A stretch of 64,000 nt of DNA, taken from the NCBI GenBank assembly GCA_963784995.1, contig CAWATZ010000013.1:1116001-1180000 (forward strand), read 5' to 3'. Shown here one piece after another: positions 43,811-53,680 of the stretch (its first letter is position 1; each line of letters starts with the position of its first letter). The position numbers and the translations under genes were made by a program. The notes under the pieces are model-generated. The model was not told the DNA's origin, did not search any database, and was given only the letters and a program-made list of their open reading frames with translations. The DNA is from CAWATZ01 sp963784995 (GTDB lineage Bacteria > Planctomycetota > Planctomycetia > Gemmatales > Gemmataceae).

Positions 43811-46800
43811 TCAGGTTGTGAATGAGTCAATGCGTGCAATGTTCTTGTAAGCAGGTGGCAGGGGGGGCCTATCGCCGTACTCTGTGGGGTATGTGAACTT
43901 GACAAAGAACCCATCGCCTGCTTTCCTCCACGTCACGGTCCATCCAACACTAAATAGAAAGGTTGGATTCTTCCCTTCTTTGTTGACTCCAACAACCCAC
44001 GTTATGAATGTTCTCTTCATTGCAACGTCTGAAGTTGGACCATCATCCATGTTCAATGAGTCGGCCTTAGTGTGTGCAGCAATTCCGTAGTCGGGGTCAA
44101 CTATCGAAGTATCAGGCAACTTTTCTGGCTTCCCTTCATTGTACATCCAAGGCAAGTTGTCGAACCACACGTTTTTCTCCTTGAACTTGGCGAGCGGTTG
44201 CTTTTTACTATCCAGCAACCCGCCTGCAGGTGGATCCACATACAAGGTATCATATGCTCTTGCACCAACAGAGTCAGAAACGCCCAGTTCGTCAGGACTG
44301 CCATCCTCTTTACTATATAGCACAACCTGATACCAGTTGAAATGATCGATCGCTTTGTCGCCCTGTAACTTTGCCGCCTCGTTGATTTTCGCAATGATTG
44401 TCGCTAGCTTGTCACCGGGCTGCCACACCGCTGCGATCCCTTCCCTCACAACTTTATCATCCCTTGTGAACTGAACCTTGTTGACAATAAGAGTCCCAAG
44501 CTTCATGCCGTCCACACTGTCAGATTCAATATTTTCAAACTTGGCAGCTTGCTCGACCTTTCTAACCAGCTTATTATCCGGGAGAGCTGCTCCGAGCAAG
44601 CCCGCGTCTACTTCGTAGTAGAGGATGTCGTTGTTAGCAAAGTAGTCAACTGCCAGGGAGTCTGGACTCTCATCCAAGCTAATTGTTTGGAAAACGGAGA
44701 AGTCTCCACTACAATCGTTGACAAGTACGCTCAGGTTATTCGATCCATGATTGGCCACAATCAGGTCTGGCACACCGGAATCGTTTAAATCGCCCACAGC
44801 TAAGGCAACCGGATCGCTGCCCACAGTGTAGGTAGTTGCGGTACTGAGAGTGCCATCACCATTCCCCATCAGAATAGAAACGGTGCCATCGCCGCCGTTG
44901 GCGACAGCAACATCGAGGTTCGTATCACCATTGAAGTCGTCGAATGCTGCAAGCACTACCGCTGTCGGGCCAGCGCCGACACTATAGTTTACCGGACTGG
45001 CAAAGCTGCCATCGCCATTGCTCAGCAGCACGGAGATGTTGTTACTTCCCGAGTTTGCCACCACGAGGTCATCAAAGCCATCGTTGTTCAGATCGCCTGC
45101 CGCCAATCCGTCAGGCGCTATGCCCACGGTGATCGTCGTGTCCAAGCTGAAGGTGCCGCTGCCGTTGTTGAGGAAGATCGACACCGAGTTCAAGCCCTTG
45201 TTGACCACAGCCAGATCGAGGTTGCCGTTCCCAAGGAAATCCCCCAATGCCAGCGCCACCGGCTCAGCACCAGTACTCAAGGTCAGAGTCGTGGCGGTGA
45301 ACGCACCCGTGCCATCGTTCGTCAGGATGCTCACCGAATCGCTCCCGCTGTTGGCCACTGCGATGTCGTCTGCTCCGTTACCGAAATCACCCACCGCCAA
45401 GGCGATCGGACCGTTGCCCACGCTGATGGTCGTGGTCGGGGTCGTTGGGAAGATACCATCGCCGTTGCCCAGGTACACGTCAACTGCATTGGAACTGTAA
45501 TTGGCAGCGACAATATCGGCATTGCCATCACCGTTGAAGTCTCCCGTCGCCACGGCACGGTAATCGGTTGTTGACACCACCTGAATGACCTGGATGGTCA
45601 CGGTCGCGGGAGCGCTGGTCACAGACCCGTCGCTGTCCACATAGATGAACGTGTCGGTGCCAAACCAGTTGCTGCTGGGAACGTAGGTGAACGAGCCATC
45701 CGACGACAATGTCAAACTGCCGTGGGCGGGTTGCGTGACTACCGAGGGCGTCAAGGTGGTGCCCGACGCTGCGAAATCGTTGGCAAGTATGCCAACGGAC
45801 GCGGCCACGGTCAAGGTCGTATTCTCCTGTGTGGAATAGCTGTCCGCCACGGCGAGCGGACCAATGGTCCACGTCAAACTCGTCATGGCGCTGGACGTGC
45901 CATCGCCGACCGTGACCGTGACCGAGTAGGAACTGCCGTAGCTGACACCGCTTCCAATTGTCCCCGAGATCACACCGGTGCTTGCGTTCATGCTCAAACC
46001 CGGCGGCAAATTGCTGCTGGCGAAACTCATCGTCGCGCCAGTGTGCAGGTCGCTGGCGCTCACACTCAGCGACACGGTGTCGCCCGCCGTGTTGACCTGG
46101 TTGGCCAGCGCAGTGATGCTGATCGCCGAGTTGACCGTCCAGGCGATGCTGACCACGTTCGCGGACGTACCGTCGCTGACCGTGACGACAGGCGTGAAGG
46201 TCGAAGTCTGGTTGGCGGCTCCCCAGGCAATCGTGCCCGAGATCACGCCGGTGCTGGGGTTTATCGACAGACCATTCGGCAGGCCAGCGACGCTGTAATG
46301 CAAGGTCATTCCTGGGGTTGCGTCCGTGGCGGAGATCGACAGGCTGACCGTGTCGCCTTCATTGTTGGTCTGAGCAGCAACCGCCGTGATGCTGATCGCC
46401 GAGTTGACCGTCCAGCCCACGTTCAAGCTGCTGGACGAGGTCCCGTCGCTGACCTGGATTGTCACGGAATACGGTCCCAAGTTGGCCGCGCCAAGGGCGA
46501 TGGTGCCGCTAATCGCGCCGCTGCTGGGATTGATCGACAAACCTTGGGGGAGTCCCGCCGCCGCGAACGTCATGGTCGCGCCGCTGGTGGCATCCGTTGC
46601 CGAAACGGTCAACGAGACGGTGGCCCCTTCGTTGCTGGTCTGGTTGGCAATCGGGGTGATGGTAATGGCGGAGGTCACGGTCCAGTTGAGGTCCTTGGTC
46701 ACGGCCGAGACGCCATCGCTGACGGTGACCACAGGCGAGTAGGAACCCAGGTTGGCCGCACCAAGGGCAACCGTGCCCGAGATTACCCCGGTGGCAGGAT

Positions 46801-49800
46801 CAATCGCCAATCCCTCTGGCAAACCTGCAATGGCGTACACCAGAATGGCCCCGCTCGTTGCGTCGGATGCGTTCACCCCCACGGAAACGGTCGCACCCTC
46901 GGCGGTCTTTTCGTCCGGGAACGCGAAGACGGTGATGGCCGAGCGGACAAACCACGTGAAACTGACCGTGGCGCTGGAGGTGCCATCGGTGACGGTGATG
47001 GTCGGTGAGGCAGACCCGGTGTTCGCCGCACCCAGGGCGATGGTCCCGGTGATCAGACCGCTGCTGGGATCAATCGCCAGACCTTGGGGCAGCCCCGCTG
47101 CGAAGAAACTCGTGGTCGCCCCCGAGGTGGCATCGGTGGCGTTGATTTGCAGACTGACTGTGTCTCCTTCATCATTCACCTGGTTCGTTGGCTGGGTAAT
47201 GGTAATGGCGGAGTTCACGGTCCAGTTGATGCTGGTGGTTGTGGCGGAAGTCCCGTCGCTGACCGTGATCGTGGCCGTGAAAGGCCCTGAGTTGGCTGCA
47301 CCCAGGGCAATCGTGCCTGAGATCAGGCCGCTGCTGGAGTTCATCGACAGACCCTGGGGCAGTCCCGCCGCGAAGAAGGCCAGCGTGCTGCCGCTGGTGG
47401 TGTCACTGGCGTTGACCTGGAGACTGACGCTGTCCCCTTCGTTGTTGGTCTGGTCAGGAATGGCGGTGATGGTAATGGCGGAGTTCACGGTCCAGTTGAT
47501 GCTGGTGGTCGTGGCCGATGTCCCGTCGCTGACCGTGATCGTGGCTGTGAAAGGCCCAGAGTTGGCCGCGCCCAAGGCAATCGTCCCCGAGATGACGCCG
47601 GTACTGGCGTTCATCGACAGACCCTGAGGAAGTCCCGCTGCGAAGAAGGCAAGCGTGCTGCCGCTGGTGGTGTCGCTGGCGTTGACCTGCAGGCTGACGC
47701 TATCGCCCTCGTTGTTGGTCTGATCGGGAATGGCGGTGATGGTAATGGCGGAGTTCACGGTCCAGTTGATGCTGGTGAGCGTGGCAGACGTCCCGTCGCT
47801 GACCGTGATGGTGGCCGTGTATGTGCCGATGTTGCCAGCGCCCAGTGAGATGGTGCCTGAGATCAGGCCGCTACTGCTATTTATCGACAGGCCCTGGGGC
47901 AGTCCCGCTGCGAAGAAGGCAAGAGTGCTGCCGCTGGTCGCATCGCTGGCGTTGACCTGGAGGCTGACGCTGTCCTCTTCGTTGTTGGTCTGATCCGGGA
48001 TGGCGGTGATGGTGATGGCGGAGTTCACGGTCCAGTTGATGCTGGTGAGCGTGGCGGAAGTCCCGTCGCTGACCGTGATGGTGGCCGTGAAAGGCCCTGA
48101 GTTGGCCGCACCCAGGGCAATCGTGCCCGAGATCGCGCCGGTGCTGGAGTCAATCGACAGACCCTGGGGCAATCCCGCTGCGAAGAAGGCAAGCGTGCTG
48201 CCGCTGGTGGCGTCGGCGGCGTGGACGTGGAGGCTGACGCTGTCGCCTTCCTTGTTGGTCTGATCCGGGATGGCAGTGATGGTAATGGCCGAGTTCACGG
48301 TCCAGCTGATGCTGGTGGTCGTGGCGGACGTCCCGTCGCTGACCGTGATGGTCGCCGTGAATGTGCCGAGGTTGGCCGCACCCAGGGCAATCGTGCCCGA
48401 GATCGCGCCGGTGCTGGAGTCAATCGACAGACCCTGGGGCAATCCCGCTGCGAAGAAGGCAAGCGTGCTGCCGCTGGTGGCATCGCTGACATGGACGTAG
48501 AGGCTGACGCTATCGCCCTCGTTGTTGGTCTGATCCGGGATGGCCGTGATGGTGATAGCGGAGTTCACGGTCCAGCTGATGCTGGTGAGCGTGGCGGATG
48601 TCCCATCGCTGACCGTGATGGTCGCCGAGTATGTGGCGAGGTTGCCAGCACCCAGGGCAATCGTGCCCGAGATGACGCCGCTGCTGGCGTTCATCGACAG
48701 ACCCTGGGGCAATCCCGCTGCGAAGAAGGCAAGCGTGCTGCCGCTGGTGGCGTCGCTGGCATGGACTTGCAGGCTGACGCTGTCGCCCTCGTTGTTGGTC
48801 TGGTCGGGGATGGCGGTGATGGTAATGGCGGAGTTCACGGTCCAGTTGATGCTGGTGAGCGTGGCGGATGTCCCATCGCTGACCGTGATGGTGGCCGTGT
48901 ACGTGCCGAGGTTGCCAGCGCCCAGTGAGATGGTGCCCGAGATGACGCCGGTACTGGCGTTTATCGATAGACTCTGGGGAAGGCCCGCCGCGAAGTAGGA
49001 AACCGTGCTGCCGCTGGTGCTGTCCGTGGCGTGGACGTGAAGGCTGACGCTGTCCCCTTCATTGTTGGTCTGATCAGGGATGGCGGTGATGGTGATAGCG
49101 GAGTTCACAGTCCAGCTGATGCTGGTGAGCGTGGCGGATGTCCCATCGCTGACCGTGATGGTGGCCGTGAAAGGCCCAGAGTTGGCCGCACCCAGGGCAA
49201 TCGTGCCCGAGATGACGCCGGTACTGGCGTTCATCGACAGACCCTGGGGTAGCCCCGCCGCGAAGTAGGAAACCGTGCTGCCGCTGGTGGCATCGGAGGC
49301 GTGGACGTGGAGGCTGACGCTGTCTCCTTCGTTGTTGGTCTGATCCGGGATGGCCGTGATGGTGATAGCAGAGTTCACGGTCCAGTTGATGCTGGTCGTC
49401 GCCGCGGAAGTCCCGTCGGTCACCGTAATGGTGGCCGTGAACGAGCCGAGGTTGCCCGCGCCCAGGGCAATCGTGCCCGAGATCAGGCCGCTGCTGGAGT
49501 TGATCGACAGGCCCTGTGGCAATCCCGCTGCGAAGTAGGAAACCGTGCTGCCGCTGGTGGCATCGGAGGCGTGGACGTGGAGGCTGACGCTGTCCCCTTC
49601 CTTGTTGGTCTGATCCGGGATGGCGGTGATGGTGATGGCGGAGTTCACGGTCCAGTTGATGCTGGTGGTCGTGGCGGATGTCCCGTCGCTGACCGTGATG
49701 ATGGCCGTGAAAGGCCCGGCATTGGCCGCGCCCAGGGCAATCGTGCCCGAGATCACGCCAGTACTGGCGTTCATCGACAGCCCCTGAGGTAGCCCCGCTG

Positions 49801-51946
49801 CGAAGTACGAGAGCGTACTACCGCTGGTGGCATCAGAGGCATGGACGTGGAGACTGACGCTGTCGCCCTCGTTGTTGCTCTGATCGGGAATCGCGGTGAT
49901 GGTAATGGCCGAGTTTACGGTCCAGTTGATGCTGGTCGTCGCGGCGGAAGTCCCATCGGTCACCGTCAGGGTGACCGTGAACGAGCCGAGGTTGCCCGCG
50001 CCCAGGGCAATCGCGCCCGAGATCACGCCGGTACTGGCGTTCATCGACAGGCCCTGGGGCAATCCCGCTGCGAAGAAGGCAACTGTGCTGCCGCTGGTGG
50101 CATCGGAAGCGTGGACGTGGAGGCTGACGCTATCCCCTTCGTTGTTGGTCTGATCCGGGATGGCCGTGATGGTGATGGCGGAGTTCACCGACCAGTTGAT
50201 GTTTGTGGTTGCCGCGGATGTCCCATCGCTGACCGTGATGGTGGCCGTGAAAGGCCCGGAGTTGGCCGCGCCCAGGGCAATCGTGCCCGAGATCAGGCCG
50301 CTGCTGGAGTTTATTGAAAGACCAGCCGGAAGACCCACTGCCGTATAGGAAACCGTGCTGCCGCTGGTGGCGTCGCTGGCGTGGACATGGAGACTGACGC
50401 TGTCGCCCTCGTTGTTGCTCTGGTCGGGAATGGCCGTGATCGTGATGGCCGAAGTCACCGTCCAGTTGAAGGCGATGCTGGTCGCGTCGATGCCGTCGCT
50501 GACCGTGATCGTGGTCGAGTACGGCACCCCCGAGTTGGCGGCACCCAGGGCGGTGGTGCCTGAGATCAGGCCGGTGCTGGAGTTGATCGACAGGCCCGCC
50601 GGCAAGCTGGATGCGAAGTACGACGTCGTGTAGCCGCTGCTGTCGCTGGCCTGGATGGGCAGGCTGACCGTCTGCCCCTCGCTGCTGTACTGATCCGGCG
50701 TTTGCGTGATGGTGATCGAGGGGTTGACCGTCCAGTTGAGGGTTTCGGTGGAGGTGGAATTGCTGTCGGTGACCGTGATGGTCGGGGCGTAGGGGCCCCA
50801 GGCGGAGGCGCCCCCGGCCACGGTGCCGGAGATCACACCCGTGCTGGCATCGATCGCCAGGCCCACCGGCAGGCCGGCAGCCGCGTAAGAGACGGTGGCC
50901 CCGCTGGTCGCATCGGCGGCCACGACCGCGACCGAAACCGAATCCCCTTCGCTGCTGACCTGGTCGAGCGTTTGCGTGATGGTAATGGCGGAGGCAACCG
51001 CCCAGCTGAACGTTTCCGTGATACTGGACGTCCCGTCGCCGACGGTGATGGTGGAAGTATAGGGCGTGCCGGAGTTTGCGGCCCCGTCGGCAACCGTGCC
51101 GGAGATCACGCCAGTGCTGGAGTTTATGGATGTCCCGGTCGGCAAGCCGGTGGCCGAGAAGCTGAGCGTGGCCGGGCTGGTGGTGTCCGTGGCCTGAATG
51201 GGCAGGCTGATGGTCTGCCCCTCGGTGCTGGACTGGTCGGCAGTCTGGGTGATGGTAATCGCCGAGTTGATCGCCCAGCTGAACGTCTCGCTGGAACTGG
51301 ACGTCCCGTCGCCGACGGTGATGGTGGTCGTATAAGGAGTCCCCGAGTTCGCGGCTCCCCTGGCAACGGTGCCGGAGATCACGCCGGTGCTGGAGTTTAT
51401 GGATGTCCCGGTCGGCAAGCCGGTGGCCGAGAAGCTGAGCGCGGCCGGGCTGGTGCTGTCCGTGGCGTGGATGGGCAACGAAACGCTGCTGCCCTCGCTG
51501 CTGACCTGGTCGGGCGTCTGGGTGATGGTGATAACCGAGTTGACCGTCCAGTTGATGCCGAGGCTATTCTGGTTGGTGCCGTCGGTGACCGTGATGATCG
51601 GGGAGTAGGAAACGTTGTTGGCGGCCAGGGAGACCGTGCCGGAAATCAGCCCGCCGGAGCTGATGCTCAGGCCCGCCGGCAAGCCGCTGCTGGAGAAGCT
51701 CAGCGTCGCCCCGCTGACGGTATCGGTGGCATGCGCCTGGAGACTGACGCTGTCGCCCTGGTTGCTGGTCTGGTCCGGAACCGCAGTGAACTGGATCGGC
51801 GAAGGCGCCACGCTCCAGTTGATGGTTGCGCTGCTGGTGTTCGTGCCGTCGCTGACGGTGATGGTCGCCCTGTCCCAACCGGCCACGCTGGCTATCCTCA
51901 TGGTGCTGGTTCCCGCAATCAGGCCGGAGATCGCGTCCCTGAGCAA
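43811..51946 (-). CDS. Giant exported repeat protein 2 (22 He_PIG repeats), leader separated by a TAG
   Basis: 2711 codons (first codon TTG 51946). Order: part of a He_PIG domain, 22 complete He_PIG repeats of about 90 residues (consensus NSAITITAIPDQTNNEGDSV ... GLPQGLSMNASTGVISGTIA), a Big-like domain (about 2025-2125), FG-GAP/VCBS repeats (about 2125-2435), then a unique tip of about 275 residues (EQAAKFENIESDSVDGMKLG to ARIDSFTT). No signal peptide in this frame. In the same frame 16 codons upstream is the TAG (51995-51997) ending a type-b ORF. Repeats 7-18 are highly alike, so the count is prone to assembly error. Probably a long surface or secreted adhesion-type protein if expressed. 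Confidence 0.82.
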   Translation of the reverse strand: MLRDAISGLIAGTSTMRIASVAGWDRATITVSDGTNTSSATINWSVAPSPIQFTAVPDQTSNQGDSVSLQAHATDTVSGATLSFSSSGLPAGLSISSGGLISGTVSLAANNVSYSPIITVTDGTNQNSLGINWTVNSVITITQTPDQVSSEGSSVSLPIHATDSTSPAALSFSATGLPTGTSINSSTGVISGTVARGAANSGTPYTTTITVGDGTSSSSETFSWAINSAITITQTADQSSTEGQTISLPIQATDTTSPATLSFSATGLPTGTSINSSTGVISGTVADGAANSGTPYTSTITVGDGTSSITETFSWAVASAITITQTLDQVSSEGDSVSVAVVAADATSGATVSYAAAGLPVGLAIDASTGVISGTVAGGASAWGPYAPTITVTDSNSTSTETLNWTVNPSITITQTPDQYSSEGQTVSLPIQASDSSGYTTSYFASSLPAGLSINSSTGLISGTTALGAANSGVPYSTTITVSDGIDATSIAFNWTVTSAITITAIPDQSNNEGDSVSLHVHASDATSGSTVSYTAVGLPAGLSINSSSGLISGTIALGAANSGPFTATITVSDGTSAATTNINWSVNSAITITAIPDQTNNEGDSVSLHVHASDATSGSTVAFFAAGLPQGLSMNASTGVISGAIALGAGNLGSFTVTLTVTDGTSAATTSINWTVNSAITITAIPDQSNNEGDSVSLHVHASDATSGSTLSYFAAGLPQGLSMNASTGVISGTIALGAANAGPFTAIITVSDGTSATTTSINWTVNSAITITAIPDQTNKEGDSVSLHVHASDATSGSTVSYFAAGLPQGLSINSSSGLISGTIALGAGNLGSFTATITVTDGTSAATTSINWTVNSAITITAIPDQTNNEGDSVSLHVHASDATSGSTVSYFAAGLPQGLSMNASTGVISGTIALGAANSGPFTATITVSDGTSATLTSISWTVNSAITITAIPDQTNNEGDSVSLHVHATDSTSGSTVSYFAAGLPQSLSINASTGVISGTISLGAGNLGTYTATITVSDGTSATLTSINWTVNSAITITAIPDQTNNEGDSVSLQVHASDATSGSTLAFFAAGLPQGLSMNASSGVISGTIALGAGNLATYSATITVSDGTSATLTSISWTVNSAITITAIPDQTNNEGDSVSLYVHVSDATSGSTLAFFAAGLPQGLSIDSSTGAISGTIALGAANLGTFTATITVSDGTSATTTSISWTVNSAITITAIPDQTNKEGDSVSLHVHAADATSGSTLAFFAAGLPQGLSIDSSTGAISGTIALGAANSGPFTATITVSDGTSATLTSINWTVNSAITITAIPDQTNNEEDSVSLQVNASDATSGSTLAFFAAGLPQGLSINSSSGLISGTISLGAGNIGTYTATITVSDGTSATLTSINWTVNSAITITAIPDQTNNEGDSVSLQVNASDTTSGSTLAFFAAGLPQGLSMNASTGVISGTIALGAANSGPFTATITVSDGTSATTTSINWTVNSAITITAIPDQTNNEGDSVSLQVNASDTTSGSTLAFFAAGLPQGLSMNSSSGLISGTIALGAANSGPFTATITVSDGTSATTTSINWTVNSAITITQPTNQVNDEGDTVSLQINATDATSGATTSFFAAGLPQGLAIDPSSGLITGTIALGAANTGSASPTITVTDGTSSATVSFTWFVRSAITVFAFPDEKTAEGATVSVGVNASDATSGAILVYAIAGLPEGLAIDPATGVISGTVALGAANLGSYSPVVTVSDGVSAVTKDLNWTVTSAITITPIANQTSNEGATVSLTVSATDATSGATMTFAAAGLPQGLSINPSSGAISGTIALGAANLGPYSVTIQVSDGTSSSSLNVGWTVNSAISITAVAAQTNNEGDTVSLSISATDATPGMTLHYSVAGLPNGLSINPSTGVISGTIAWGAANQTSTFTPVVTVSDGTSANVVSIAWTVNSAISITALANQVNTAGDTVSLSVSASDLHTGATMSFASSNLPPGLSMNASTGVISGTIGSGVSYGSSYSVTVTVGDGTSSAMTSLTWTIGPLAVADSYSTQENTTLTVAASVGILANDFAASGTTLTPSVVTQPAHGSLTLSSDGSFTYVPSSNWFGTDTFIYVDSDGSVTSAPATVTIQVIQVVSTTDYRAVATGDFNGDGNADIVAANYSSNAVDVYLGNGDGIFPTTPTTTISVGNGPIALAVGDFGNGADDIAVANSGSDSVSILTNDGTGAFTATTLTLSTGAEPVALALGDFLGNGNLDLAVVNKGLNSVSIFLNNGSGTFSLDTTITVGIAPDGLAAGDLNNDGFDDLVVANSGSNNISVLLSNGDGSFASPVNYSVGAGPTAVVLAAFDDFNGDTNLDVAVANGGDGTVSILMGNGDGTLSTATTYTVGSDPVALAVGDLNDSGVPDLIVANHGSNNLSVLVNDCSGDFSVFQTISLDESPDSLAVDYFANNDILYYEVDAGLLGAALPDNKLVRKVEQAAKFENIESDSVDGMKLGTLIVNKVQFTRDDKVVREGIAAVWQPGDKLATIIAKINEAAKLQGDKAIDHFNWYQVVLYSKEDGSPDELGVSDSVGARAYDTLYVDPPAGGLLDSKKQPLAKFKEKNVWFDNLPWMYNEGKPEKLPDTSIVDPDYGIAAHTKADSLNMDDGPTSDVAMKRTFITWVVGVNKEGKNPTFLFSVGWTVTWRKAGDGFFVKFTYPTEYGDRPPLPPAYKNIARIDSFTT
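45456..47236. repeat. Segment shared by giant 2 and giant 1
   Basis: Partner of 39780-41560, gap-free over about 1.78 kb. Confidence 0.8.
49112..51735. repeat. Segment shared by giant 2 and giant 3
   Basis: Partner of 57028-59651, gap-free over about 2.6 kb at offset 7916. It covers He_PIG repeats 2-11 of giant 2. Confidence 0.85.
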
Positions 51947-51994
51947 CTCCAGCCGCGCTCGGTGCTGAGGTCGCTCAGGAGACGGGGATCGTGG

Positions 51995-52264
51995 CTACTT
52001 CCCGCTTGGGAAAACCGTGCCGGAGATCACGCCCGCGGAAGGATCGAGGGACAGGCCGTTCGGCAGACCAGAGGCGGTGTACGTCACGGTGCTATGCCCG
52101 ATAAGCGTCATCTGAGCCGCGTCCTGGGTAGCCGAATCAGGGCTGCTCGGGAGGGAATCGCGGGCCGGGGCGGCCGCCGGGGCCTGGGAGCGGCCCAGTG
52201 CGCCGGCGAGAAGACCGGCCAGCCAGGACAGAACGAAACCGCGACGGGAAAAGCTCTTCTTCAT
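51995..52264 (-). CDS. Short secreted peptide, type b, copy 3 (in frame with giant 2)
   Basis: 89 residues. Signal MKKSFSRRGFVLSWLAGLLA, linker, half He_PIG domain ending PSGK before TAG. The giant 2 frame continues in the same frame after PRSPSPERPQHR, as in copy 2. Confidence 0.6.
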   Translation of the reverse strand: MKKSFSRRGFVLSWLAGLLAGALGRSQAPAAAPARDSLPSSPDSATQDAAQMTLIGHSTVTYTASGLPNGLSLDPSAGVISGTVFPSGK

Positions 52265-52298
52265 GGGGTGTTTCTCCTTGCGCAGGGTGCAGGAAGGA

Positions 52299-52625
52299 TC
52301 AGCGTGGCCGCTGCGGCGGGTTGACGTTCCAGCTGACAGCGGTGGCGGGCACGACGGTGATGGTGCGGCCGAGGCTGCCTGGGGAAGCGGCAGCGCCGGC
52401 CGAGGGCGGCAGGGCAGCGACACGCCAGGTGAAAGACTGGCTGGACGCGAAGGTGCCCTCGGTGGTTGGGAGGCTCGGGCAAGCGTCCCTCGCGTCCGCT
52501 CCAGGCTTGGGTGGGGCGGAGTCGAGGGGAGGCGAGGCGGCAGTGGCCTGGGAGCGGCCCAGCCAGCAGGACAGCAGGCCAACCAGCCAGGTTAGAAAGA
52601 AACCGCGTCGGGATAGATCGCTCAT
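52299..52625 (-). CDS. Short secreted peptide, type a, copy 3
   Basis: 108 residues. MSDLSRRGFFLTWLVGLLSC signal, otherwise as copies 1 and 2 (DACPSLPTTEG, NVNPPQRPR end). AAGGAG upstream. Confidence 0.6.
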   Translation of the reverse strand: MSDLSRRGFFLTWLVGLLSCWLGRSQATAASPPLDSAPPKPGADARDACPSLPTTEGTFASSQSFTWRVAALPPSAGAAASPGSLGRTITVVPATAVSWNVNPPQRPR

Positions 52626-52716
52626 TGGTGTGTCTCCTTGGAGGAATCGTGGGAGCAAGCGGCTTCAGGCAATAAGAAGATTGTGTATCGGCTCCTGTCA
52701 CCTTTTCTTGTCACCT
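52626..52716 (-). promoter_or_regulatory. Conserved leader block upstream of cassette 3
   Basis: Third copy of the leader block, with two tandem AAGAAAAGGTGACA boxes (about 52695-52722 region). Sequence upstream of it becomes AT-rich and unique. Confidence 0.5.
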
Positions 52717-52766
52717 TTTCTTGTCTTGTCGTCCCCTTTCCGTCCGGGTGTCCTCATTCTGCCAAT

Positions 52767-53549
52767 TCACTCATCGAGGAAGTGGCCTTTTGGAATTATC
52801 CACACTTTGTCATGGAAAATCGCACAAGTAGGCAGTTGCTTCGCAAGCGCCTTGGCTCCCTGTTCAGTCACCTTCGTCGAATTGAGCATGAGCAATTCGA
52901 GCCGTTTCAGACAAGCAAGCTCACGAAGTCCCGCGTCACTGACGTCTGTATCAAAACAATCCAGCCATTTCAGTTTCTTGAGCGACGCAAGATGTGACAG
53001 GCCTTTATCTGTAATCTTGGTTCCAATTAGTTCAAGCCGTTCAAGATTGGTTGCTGAACTCAAAGCCTTAAGTCCTGCGTCAGTGATTTTCGTCCCTGAC
53101 AGGTCCAACATTTCAAACCCGGCTATAGGAAGAAATGACATTCCTTCATCTGACAATCGCGTTCCCGATAGCGAGAGTGTGCGAAGTGATTTGAGAGCAG
53201 TCAATTGGCGGATTCCACGATCTGTGATTGGCGTCCCAGTGAGGTCTAACCCAACTAACCGCTTCATTGGTAATAGACCCTTAAGATGGTCATCTGTGAT
53301 TTGAGTATGTGACAAATCCAATGTCTGAAGTGACGTAAGACTCGAAAGTGAGGCAAGCTGCTTTTCTCCAATTGCTTTTCCACGAAGGCCGACAAATACG
53401 ACAGGGTTACCGGGCATCTTCATGTCTCGAACTAGACGGGCATCATTCAATTCGAGCCATTGAATAACGGCCAAGTTATCTTCTGCGATTGATGTCTTTG
53501 TCAGGAGCAAAGCAAGGAGGAAGAAACCAAGGATAGCTTTGACTTTCAT
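52767..53549 (-). CDS. Exported leucine-rich-repeat protein
   Basis: 260 residues. Signal peptide (MKVKAILGFFLLALLLTKTS, cleavage near residue 22), then about seven LRRs of the planctomycete 24-residue type (SLQTLDLSHTQITDDHLKGL, SLRTLSLSGTRLSDEGMSFL, NLERLELIGTKITDKGLSHL). AT-richer than the giants. It is the second gene downstream of giant 3 and probably a protein-binding envelope component. Confidence 0.85.
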   Translation of the reverse strand: MKVKAILGFFLLALLLTKTSIAEDNLAVIQWLELNDARLVRDMKMPGNPVVFVGLRGKAIGEKQLASLSSLTSLQTLDLSHTQITDDHLKGLLPMKRLVGLDLTGTPITDRGIRQLTALKSLRTLSLSGTRLSDEGMSFLPIAGFEMLDLSGTKITDAGLKALSSATNLERLELIGTKITDKGLSHLASLKKLKWLDCFDTDVSDAGLRELACLKRLELLMLNSTKVTEQGAKALAKQLPTCAIFHDKVWIIPKGHFLDE

Positions 53550-53680
53550 ATGGCAGTCCTCTCAAGCAACGCATCTCGCGCTGCTGAAAAAATCCCTCAA
53601 CTTTGTTCCTGCAACCACAAGAGCCTCGAAAAGGAACCTTCGTGAGATACGGACTAATTGCTGAGTCGCGCAGTACACGA

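Noticed and set aside
45722..50633. Long open frames on the plus strand across the giants (Gly/Arg/Asp-rich)
   Set aside because: They mirror the repeat of the minus-strand genes, lack ribosome sites and have shadow-like composition.
43811..51946. CRISPR-like periodic repeat
   Set aside because: The regular spacing of about 270 bases is the codon-level repeat of He_PIG domains; there are no short identical repeats with unique spacers and no cas genes.
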